A stretch of 64,000 nt of DNA from positions 1 through 64,000 of the forward strand of contig JAOTOM010001534.1 in NCBI GenBank assembly GCA_034440615.1, written 5' to 3'. The notes beneath the pieces were generated by a model, which saw nothing but the letters and a program-made list of their open reading frames with translations, did no database searches and was not told the DNA's origin. This document shows positions 55,118 to 64,000 of the stretch, one piece after another (position 1 is the stretch's first letter; every line of letters starts with the position of its first letter). The stretch comes from Ashinkailepas kermadecensis (taxonomy: Eukaryota; Arthropoda; Thecostraca; Neolepadidae). The position numbers and the translations under genes are program-made.

Positions 55118-55589
55118 AAGAAGTATATTCATGAAAACTAAATAGTAAAATCTGTCGAAACAGCTGGGATGTATCTCCCCGCATACTGTCTCAGTTAAAA
55201 CATTTATTCGCTGTCAGCTGCTAAGGAAATACGATGTGGTGCGGTTGATAAATAGTCCCGTTACAGCGGTCATCTATCCCACAAATCTCGGTGTCCAGGT
55301 ACCTCGATAAGGGCGACTCGGTGCGGGGACGGGACCGGGGATTCACTTTGGTCGGTGGAGAGATGGGCATCTATTTACGGTTTGTAGGCGGTGTGAATGG
55401 TGAGCATGTTAATGGGACTGGGGGTGGAGGTGGACTCATTATTTTTGCAGCGAGGCCAGATGGTGCGCGCGGCGCCGACGGAGAGCGTTCTCACGCACCG
55501 AGCCTCGAGGCCATGGGATGTTTTCCCCATCATGTCTTTCCCACAGATGACTGGTGTCACACTGGTGGTTCGCTGTACTAGACCTTGCG

Positions 55590-55930
55590 AGATCGGGGAG
55601 CATTCATAACATCCAGAGTTCATTTAGTGTCAAAGTTCATAATGTCCAAAGCTCACAACGTCCAAGGATCATAACGTTAAAAATACGAAATAAAGTCCCA
55701 AAAAAGTCCAAAATGTATCGGATAGGGTGCGTTCATAACGTCCAGAGTTCAAAACGTCCAAGGATCACAACGTCCAAAACTGGCTCCAGAGGGAGCGTCC
55801 ATAACATCCAGAGTTCATAACGTCCAGAGTTCATCACGTCCAAGGACACAACGTCCAAAGCGGGCTCCAGAGGGAACGTTCATAACGTCCAGGGTTCATG
55901 ACGTCCAGACTTCATAACGTCCAAAAATAG
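55590..55930. repeat. Degenerate minisatellite of TTCATAACGTCCAGAG type
   Basis: About 18 variable 15-18-bp units such as TTCATAACGTCCAGAG and AAGGATCACAACGTCC, with GGCTCCAGAGGGA inserts at a larger spacing (about 80 bp) suggesting a higher-order unit. Confidence 0.8.
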
Positions 55931-56224
55931 TTCCTCAGTTGTCCGCTAGAGGAGCCAGCGAAGTCCTGACGGTGAAATCGTGCGGCTGTGTCTCCGTTTT
56001 CTGTCAACAGGTGGCAGTGGCACATCATCGTTCCGTCCACCCCTTCCCCTGCTGAAGCCTGCCTTCTCCATCGCACACCCCGGTGCGTCCGATTTGGCAT
56101 GTGTGTTATCTATCGCTGATAACCCACACCCCACCTATAAGCGCACCGGGGAAGCGTCTATAGTCGCCGGCCGGCTGGCCGCAAAAAGGCCGCGAACTGG
56201 CCGACCGGCCGCGTAGCTATTGTT

Positions 56225-56460
56225 ACCAGTTTGATATGATGAGCAAATTTGAGCAGCCTATTCCTGAGCCTAACCTCAATATTGTTTACGAAGATTATAA
56301 ATAGAAGAGTATCTAGAACGGAGCCATGTGGCACACCAATCATAATTCTTCCATTCAGCATGATATCCATTGCATAATACCTTTTGTTTCCTTCCCCTTA
56401 GCAGTGTTTCAATCCAGTCAAGAACTTTTCCTATGCCCCGTGCTGCTGATGAATGAAGTA
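56225..56460 (-). pseudogene. Reverse transcriptase fragment with lost catalytic Asp pair
   Basis: Minus strand: KVLDWIETLLRGRKQKV in one frame, then GVPHGSVLDTLLFIIF and LLKFAHHIKLV in another. The last block stands where RT motif C (FADDTKLV) should be, with both Asp replaced by His. L2/CR1-like type, very old. Confidence 0.8.
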
Positions 56461-57104
56461 GGAGACTGTTTGGAAACCTGCGTGTATAGTTCTATGGGAA
56501 TGAAAAGCGATGAAAACCATGTCGTCAAATGTTTTACCCACTAGGAACTGCATCATTAGATAAACACGGATATATTAATAGATTTCAACGGCCGATCCGC
56601 TAGATGACGATTGGCTATGTATTTCATGAAGTCATGTCTGCGTTCCGACTGTGACGGCTACCCATAGCCGGAATTAACGAGTAATTTAATAGGCACAAAA
56701 CGCGGATATTTATGGCACTGTATTGAGAAAGACTATGTGAGACGATTGCCTGAGTGGCTGTTGGTGAATCCATTGGTGGATATATTTGACTGATAACTAT
56801 GGTGGATTCCTGACCTCGAACCAATCGCAATGACACATAACTGTAAACCGGAGGCGGAGGTCTCGGGATCTGCATGTCAATATCGCTGCCAGAGGAATCG
56901 AGGATCGGCGGGGAGGGCAGAGGGATCACGACGGAACGTACTTATCACAACCAACCTGAATTGAAATCACAACAGGAACGAAGAGAGAAATAGTGTTTTG
57001 CACCATGATGTCACAATACATCCATGTGAAATCCACTCTAGCTCTTCTTGAGTGTGCTCTTCAAACCAAACCGAATGAAATTGGCCAGGACCGTCATATG
57101 GAAT
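56461..57104. other. No gene recognised
   Basis: A 101-codon minus-strand frame (56624-56929) has no motif. 57060-57090 begins to resemble TE-X flank sequence. Confidence 0.45.
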
Positions 57105-57487
57105 GGGCAATTCCACGACAAATCGAAAATTGAAATGGCCAAAATAACACTCCATATTATATATTTTTATGAAAATGTTTGTGTGGGGTTATCTGATGCG
57201 CCGAATCCAGCTGTGCCATTTTTAAAAAGATCAGGTCAACGGTCAAGGAGTTATAGCCTCAGGCATTTTTTAGATGTCACCTAACAAGGGTGTCTTTTCA
57301 GGTCTATAATTAAATGAAGAACAATCTGAATTGTGCAAAAGTATATATCGGTGAACTCACAATGACCCACTATATCTTTTGGCTATCTCAAAATTATCGT
57401 TTACCGGATATTTGAAATCGTGACATCGGGACCCTAGGTCACGTGACCTATATTACCTTCGGAGACTGTCAATGCGATTTAAAGAAG

Positions 57488-57530
57488 TTATTTGGGCTTT
57501 AGGGCGCATCCACTGCATTGGTCATTTAAC
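57488..57530 (-). mobile_element. LINE-tail miniature element inside TE-X (43 bp)
   Basis: TTATTTGGGCTTTAGGGCGC, CACTGCATTGGTCATTTAAC. A 13-bp duplication with one mismatch flanks it: CGATTTAAAGAAG (57475-57487) and CGATTTAAAAAAG (57531-57543). The paralogous empty site is in TE-X copy 1 (CGATTTGAAAAAGTGCAG near 14020). This is direct evidence for insertion of a 43-bp unit. Confidence 0.93.
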
Positions 57531-58377
57531 CGATTTAAAAAAGTGCAGAAATGAAGTTCGATATAATCTTTCGAAGCAAAAAAGTAAAAAATAGGGTTTT
57601 GCTCTTAAAACTCTACATATCCGTTCAAAATTACGCATGCATCATTGTTTTCGCTCTAGTTTATCGTTACCTATATGAATATGTATTTATAACGGTATGT
57701 TGCTGTAATACAAGGCTTTTGGCGTTCGAGACACGTCATGGGATGATAATGTTAGTCATTTGATCTTCAATGTTGTGCTGCACAAGTGTTCTAACTCGTG
57801 AGGCCAACGGTAAACAAAAATGGCAGAAATATCTCCAAATTGTGCTGGTAGATGATTTATGAGTCATACCTTACCATGAATTACGAGGAGAGAAGCATCC
57901 ACAACATAGCAATCACATTCCGATAACCGAGAAACCATTTGCACAACCATTTATTACATCGCGAAAATAAAGATCTACGAACGTAGTGAAATATCAGGAA
58001 GGACACCAACAAAGGGTGGCACTGAGTTTGGGTGCTCAGTGCTCACTGCTGACGCTCGCTAAACATGCTGCCTGTGAAGCGGGGAATTTTTTAAGGGGGT
58101 GGGACGAACAAAAGGGGAAAAAAAAAATATATTAAAAAAGGAAAAAAAAAACCCAAATTGTCTCCGGAAAACCCCCCCCCCCCCACGGTGCGACAGGGTG
58201 ATGGAACCAAAAGTAGAGTTCAGAAAAGGCTTGCTTTGGAAAATACGTGTGAGATATGTGATCTATACAAGCAAAACTCTGAAAAACCTCGTACCGGCTT
58301 CTTAACCTTTGCTGCCCTTCATCCGAAGCATTGCGTGTTGGCAGGCAGCAGTGGGACGCACTTGGTGTCAAGGGCCG

Positions 58378-58436
58378 CGCCCCCGGGGGGGGGGGGCCCC
58401 CCCCCCCCTCCCCCAGGCGGGGGGGCCCCCCCCCTG
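58378..58436. repeat. G- and C-homopolymer runs
   Basis: Runs of 8-14 G or C in quick succession, after another C-run at 58178-58191. They break the TE-X coding remnant. This may be real low-complexity DNA or a sequencing or assembly fault. Confidence 0.6.
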
Positions 58437-58564
58437 AAATTTGAGGAGGCCCCTATCCGCAAATGCACAGCCAAAAAGGTGAGCAAGGAGGCCGACGGGA
58501 CAGAATATCATGTTGTCAATGAGGCTTCAAAACTGACGAGGCCACCAGGAAATATAATCAGGTC

Positions 58565-61500
58565 TCTATAAGAGACGTAGAACAGAGATTGGGAGGAGGC
58601 CCCCAGGACGAAAAGGAGGCACCATGACGAAAAGGAGGCCTCAAGACGTAGAACAGATATTGGGAGGAGGCCCCCAGGACGAAAAGGAGGCCCCCCGGGA
58701 CGAAAAGGAGGCCCCCAGGACGAAAAAGAGGCCCCAAGACGTAGAACAGAGATTGGGAGGAGGCCCCCATGACGAAAAGGAGGCCTCAAGACGTAGAACA
58801 GAGATTGGGAGGAGGCCCCCAGGACGAAAAGGAGGCCCCCCGGACGAAAAGGAGGCCCCCAGGACGAAAAGAGAGGCCCCAGGACGAGAAAAAGGAGGCC
58901 CCCAGGACGAAAAGGAGGCCCCAAGACGTAGAACAGAGATTGGGAGGAGGCCCCCAGGACGAAAAGGAGGCCCCCCAGAACGAAAAGGAGGCCGCCAGGA
59001 CGAAAAGGAAGCTCCCAGGACGAGAACGAGGCCCCGAGGACGAAAAGGAGGACCCCAGGACGAAAAGGAAGCTCCCAGGACGAAAATGAGGTCCCCAGGA
59101 CGAAAGACGCAGTCCATGCGCCCCTACACTCCAACAATCAACCAACCAACCCCAGGACGAAAAGGAGGACCCTAAGACGTAGAACAGATATTGTGAGGTG
59201 GCCCCCAGGACGAAAAGGAGGCCCCCAGGACGAAAAGGAGGCCCCCAGGACGAAAAGGAGGCCACCAGGACGAAAAGGATGCCCCTAAAACGTAGAACAG
59301 AGATTGTGAGGTGGCCCCCAGGACGAAAAGGATGCCCCATAACGCAAAGGAAGCCCCCCAAGACGTAGAACAGAGATTGGGAGGAGGCCCCCAGGACGAA
59401 AAGGAGGCCCCCGGGACGAAAAGGAGGCCCCAGGACGAAAAGGAAGGCACCAAGACGTAGAACAGAGATTGGGAGGAGGCCCCCAGGACGAAAGGAGGCA
59501 CCCAGGACGAAAAGGAGGCCCCCAGGACGAAAAGGAGGCTCCCGGGACGAAAAGGAGGCCCCCAGGACGAAAGACGCAGTCCATGCACCCCTACACTCCA
59601 ACAATCAACCAACCAACCCCAGGACGAAAAGGATGCACCAAAGGACGAAAAGGATTCCCCAAAGACGTAGAACAGAGATTGGGATGAGGTCCCCAGGACG
59701 AAAAGGAGGCCCCCAGGACGAGAAAAAGGAGGCCCCCAGGACGAAAAAGGAGGCCCAAGGACGAAAAGGAGGCCCCTAAGACGTAGAACAGAGATTGTGA
59801 GGTGGCCCCCAGGACGAAAAGGAGGCCCCCAGGACGAAAAGGAAGCCATCAGGACGAAAAGGAGGCCCCTAAGACTTAGAACAGAGATTGTGAGGTGGCC
59901 CCCAGGACGAAAAGGAGGCCCCCAGGACGAAAAGGATGCCACATAACGCAAGGATGCCCCAAGACGTAGAACAGAGATTGGGAGGAGGCCCCCAGGACTA
60001 AAAGGAGGCCCCAGGACGAAAAGGATGCCCCCAGGACGAAAAGGAGGCCCCCAGGACGAAAAGGAGGCCCCTAAGACGTAGAACAGAGATTGTGAGGTGG
60101 CCCCCAGGACGAAAAGGAGGCCCCCAGGACGAAAAGGATGCCGCATAACGCAAGGATGCCCCAAGACGTAGAACATAGATTGGGAGGAGGCCCCCAGGAC
60201 TAAAAGGAGGCCCCAGGACGAAAAGGAGGCCCCTAGAACGAAAAGGATGCACCCAAGGACGAAAAGGACGTAGGACTAGACGTAGAACAGAGAACATAGA
60301 TAGGAAGGTAGCCCCCAAGACGAAAAGGAGGCCCCCAGGACGAAAAGGAGGCCCCCAGGACGAAAAGAAAGCTCCCAGGACGAAAAGGAGGCCCCCAGGA
60401 CGAAAGACACAGTCCATGCGCCCCTACACTCCAACAATCAACCAACCAACCCCAGGACGAAAAGGATGCACCAAAGGACGAAAAGGACGACCCAAAGACG
60501 TAGAACAGAGATTGGGATGATATCCCCAGGACGAAAAGGGGAGGACGAAAAGGAGGCCCCCAGGACGAAAAGGAGGCCCACCAGGACGAAAAGGAGGCCA
60601 CCAGGACGAAAAGGATGCCCCTAAGACGTAGAACAGAGATTGTGAGGTGGCCCCCAGGACGAAAAGGAGGCCCCCAGGACGAAAAGGATGCCCCATAACG
60701 CAAAGGAAGCCCCCAAGACGTAGAACAGAGATTGGGAGGAGGCCCCCAGGACGAAAAGGAGGCCCCCGGGACGAAAAGGAGGCCCCAGGACGAAAAGGAG
60801 GCCCCAGGACGAAAAGGAAGGCACCAAGCCGTAGAACAGAGATTGGGGAGGAGGCCCCCAGGACGAAAGGAGGCCCCCAGGACGAAAAGGAGGCCCCCAG
60901 GACGAAAAGGAGGCCCCCAGGACGAAAAGGAGGCTCCCAGGACGAAAAGGAGGCCCCCAGGACGAAAGATGCAATCCATGCGCCCTTACACTCCAACAAT
61001 CAACCAACCAACCCCAGGACGAAAAGGATACACCAAAGGACGAAAAGGATGCCCCAAAGACGTAGAACAGAGATTGGGATGAGGTCCCCAGGACGAAAAG
61101 GAGGCCCCCAGGACGAAAAGGAGGCCCCCAGGACGAAAAGGAGGCCCCCAGGACGAAAAGGAGGCCCCCAGGACGAAAAGGACGCCCCTAAGACGTAGAA
61201 CAGAGATTGTGAGGTGGCCCCCAGGACGAAAAGGAGGCCCTCAGGACGAAAAGGAGGTCACCAGGACGAAAAGGAGGCCCCTAAGACGTAGAACAGAGAT
61301 TGTGAGGTGGCCTCCAGGACGAAAAGGAGGCCCCCAGGACGAAAAGGATGCCCCATAACGCAAGGATGCCCCAAGACGTAGAACAGAGATTGGGAGGAGG
61401 CCCCCAGGACTAAAAAGGAGGCCCCAGGACGAAAAGGAGGCCCCTAGAACGAAAAGGATGCACCCAAGGACGAAAAGGACGTAGGACTAGACGTAGAACA

Positions 61501-61620
61501 GAGAACAGAGATAGGAAGGTAGCCCCCAGGACGAAAAGGAGGCCCCAGGACGAAAAGGAGACCCCAGCACGAAAAGCAGGCCCTCAGGACGGAAAGGATG
61601 CCACCGAGACGGGCAAGAAG
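58565..61620. repeat. 20-bp minisatellite GAGGCCCCCAGGACGAAAAG
   Basis: More than 100 units in about 3.05 kb, mixed with blocks containing AAGACGTAGAACAGAGATTG. Because three 20-bp units make 60 bases, all minus frames stay open with a 20-residue repeat (FSSWGPPFRPGGLLFVLGAS), giving frames of up to 334 codons. I do not regard these as proteins. Four blocks (about 59106, 59574, 60408, 60969) contain a captured LINE-tail: GCAGTCCATGCGCCCCTACA then CTCCAACAATCAACCAACC. Confidence 0.93.
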
Positions 61621-64000
61621 CCACCCAGGTTAGACGAAAAGGCTTCCGATGGGTGGCAGGATATTCTTAAGTTGGAAAACGAGGCCCCCAAGACGGAAGA
61701 TGCCCCTGCAATATAAAATTAAGACCTGATAGGGGAGACTTCTCCGGACGCAATAGGGGCCCCAAGACGGGTAGGAAGGTTTCCGCAGGAATGAGAGAAG
61801 GCCACCGAGACCAGCCAGATGAGGCCCATATTTTGGAAGAGGAGGAACCTGGAAGAGAAGATCTAGGACTAGGACGCAAAAGCACCCTGCTAAGAGGATA
61901 ATGAGGCTCCAGACACAGATGAGGAGGCCCCCATGACGTGAGAGGGGGCCCCTAATTTGAAAAAGGAGTCACCTAGGAGAGGGTAGGAGTCCCCAGAAAT
62001 CAAGAGAGTGTCAAAAATGGCACGGAGGCAACCAGGATTGCAAAAGAGGCTCCAACACCGGAAAGGAGGCCCCAGAATATGAGAGGAGGCCCTAAGACGG
62101 AAAAGGAAGGAAGATATGAGATGAGGTTTCGGAGACGCAAAAGAAGGCCCCAAACGGGTGAGGTTCCACCGAGATAGAAAAGGATGATCCAGAGACGTGG
62201 CAGGAGGCACCTAATTCGGAAGAGAACGACACAAGATTGGAAACGAGACCCCATGATGAACGAGGAGGCCCCTAAAATAGGAGAGAAAGGCCATTGGATA
62301 AGAGAGATGGCTCCCAAGCGGAAAAGAAGGCTCGAAGACGGCTAAGAAGGTCCCCGGGAAATAACAAGGCCACTAAGATAGGAAAGGTTGCCAGTAATTT
62401 AGCAGAGGCGGCGCCTGGGAGAGAAGAGGAGTCCACCAGGAGATAAGAGACCACCCCTAAGATGGGTAAAGATCGAATCCAGAGCGCAGAGCAGGAGAAC
62501 GCAGAGCAGGAGGCCCCCAAGACGTGAGAGGAGGCCCCTAATTTGAAAAAGAAGGCCTCTAGAAGAGAAATGAGGCACCTGCCGGACTCGGGAAAGAGTA
62601 GGTCTCTAGGACCAAATGAGGTCCCGAAGACCGGAAAGAGTTCCCAGGAAATGAGAGGAGGCCCTTAAGATGGGAGTGATAGCAGGTATGGAAGGAGGTG
62701 AGGTTTCCAAAATTGAAGATCCCTCAAGACGGGTAAGGCTTTGCCAGGATAAAGGAGGAGGCACACGAGGCGTGGCAAGAGGCCCCTAATTTGGCAGAAA
62801 ATGCCCCTCGAAGATGAGAGGAAGCCCCATGCCATGTTAAAGGGGCCCCAGAATGCAAGAGGCCCTCCAAGACGGGAGAGGAGGACCATTGAATATGGAG
62901 GAGGGTAGGACACACAAGGAGACATCGAAAACCGGTAAAAAGGCTCTAGGAAATGAGACGACGCGACAGGAGGCCTATAATTTGCAAGAAGAACCACCTA
63001 AGAAATAGTAAGAGTCGAGTCTGGGTATTTTAAAATCACGATATGGGCCCGAAAAGATCCGGCCGGGGCCCCCGCAAATTACGCTGAGCCTGGGGTACCG
63101 AAAATTCACGCCCGGACCACGAAAATCATGCCAGGGGCACGACAGGTCGTACCGTGCCCCAAAAGTCTCATTGGGACCAAAACAAATGACGCCGGAGCAA
63201 CGAAGAACAATCCGGACATGAATAATCACTCTGTGGGCCCAACAATGACGCCAAAAGCCTCCAAAACGCATTGGACCCCAAAAAGTGTCGAGGCCGCTAT
63301 AGCTCGCGCTAGGGATCCAAGAAAATGACGTCGGGGCCCAAAAGATCACATTGGACCCAAAAAAGTCGCGTCGCAGCCCTTGAAAATCACACTGGAGGCC
63401 CAGAAGGTCGCGCCGGGGCCCCAAAAGTTGCAGCTGCCCCCAAAATCAATTTTAACCGGAATGTCACTCTGGGACGGAAAAAAACTCCTTCAGTGGCCGC
63501 AGTGCTATATCAAAGGGGCAAATGCCCCCTCCATCCTGAGAGGGATAAGCTCCCAAGAATCGTGTCGGGGGCCTCAAAAATCGCGCTGGGGCCACCAAAA
63601 TTCGCGTCGGTCCACCAGAATTCGCGTATGGGTCTCCAAATAAATACGGCGAGCCCCGGAAAACTCGCTCCGAGGCCCGAAAAATTGCGACAGGAACCGC
63701 CAAAATCGCGTTGGGGCCACAGCTAAATACAACGCTTCGCACAAACTCGAACCGGGCCCGCCAAATATCGCGCTTGGGACCCACAATTCCCATCGGTAGT
63801 CCCGTCGAGGCTCTACAAAATTGCCGTCTAGGGCCACACGTAAGCACAGTGTGACCACAAACACAAACACAAATCAAGCTGGAGCCCTCCAAAATAAGGA
63901 TGGATTCCAACAACTAAATGCCCAGGTAAAAAAAATGGCTCTGGAGCACCGAACATATTATCAGATGCCTTCACAAATTGCGTACGGCACCGAAAAACAA
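61621..64000. repeat. Decayed minisatellite continuation
   Basis: 61621-63000 keeps GAGGCCCC, AAGACGG and AGGAGGC pieces at irregular spacing. 63000-64000 changes to units of about 23 bp such as TCGCGTCGGGGCCCAAAAGA and CACATTGGACCCAAAA. Frames of 60-150 codons on both strands show no motif. No gene is supported. Confidence 0.7.

Larger units (their letters stand above)
57105..58560 (+). mobile_element. TE-X copy 3, with coding remnant
   Basis: It starts AATTCCACGACAAATCGA and follows the order of 21740-22500 inverted (GATGCGCCGAATCCAG, GGAGTTATAGCC, AGGTCACGTGACCT, GTTCTAACTCGTGAGG). It continues into the coding part: GATGGAACCAAAAGTAGAG, then FLTFAALHPKHCVLAGSSGT-type sequence at 58200-58377. 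It is broken by G- and C-runs and then merges into the 20-bp minisatellite. A miniature element sits at 57488-57530. Confidence 0.75.

Noticed and set aside
58508..61198. Long open frames (up to 334 codons) with 20-residue repeats such as FSSWGPPFRPGGLL, on both strands
   Set aside because: They arise from a 20-bp minisatellite that lacks stops in all frames. Several frames are open at once and no start or signal is conserved.

Overview
The window is genomic DNA from an animal, most likely an arthropod. It lies almost entirely inside the introns of one host gene, the microtubule plus-end protein CLASP (Orbit/MAST), read on the minus strand. Four consecutive exons are recognisable: 51286-51391, 46059-46227, 42978-43154 and 4657-4748. 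Each has consensus acceptor and donor dinucleotides, the reading phases join exactly (phase 1, 2, 2), and together they encode most of the first TOG (HEAT-repeat) domain. The intron between the last two exons is about 38.2 kb. The arthropod assignment is an inference from the insect-like CLASP sequence, the many TTAGG-like tracts and the non-LTR retrotransposon types. The species cannot be named from sequence alone.

The intron DNA is mostly mobile elements and tandem repeats. From left to right: a long-inverted-repeat element (1.55-3.30 kb); CLASP exon 4 (4.7 kb); minisatellite and tRNA-derived SINEs (5-10.3 kb); CCTAA/TAGGC-rich repeat DNA (8.2-13.4 kb); an unclassified element here called TE-X (13.5-14.8 kb); a decayed LINE carrying a SINE insertion (16.4-20.0 kb); a larger TE-X copy with a broken protein gene (20.2-23.0 and 33.5-36.4 kb). 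That copy was split by an I-type LINE (23.02-33.55 kb), which was itself entered by a CR1-like LINE and then tandemly duplicated, and also by a second long-inverted-repeat element (34.13-35.92 kb). Satellite arrays follow (37.8-42.98 kb), the last ending exactly at the splice donor of CLASP exon 3. After that come exons 3, 2 and 1 with minisatellites between them, a possible divergent promoter (52.7-53.0 kb), another TE-X copy (57.1-58.6 kb) and a decaying 20-bp minisatellite to the end.

The most interesting signal is a retroposition network built around one LINE tail. The I-type LINE ends in a hairpin (GGGCGC...GCGCCC) followed by CCAATAACTAACTAA. At least eight tiny insertions of about 43-64 bp consist of only this 3' end, several with target-site duplications and one with an empty site elsewhere in the window. 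A SINE family whose copies share one body and the tail CCAATAACC carries at least four different tRNA-like heads. This suggests one LINE machinery mobilising both a modular SINE and an ultra-short hairpin element. Other points are a 73-bp array that repeats the CLASP exon-3 splice donor 14 times, and TE-X itself, whose protein has a possible D-D-E-like layout.
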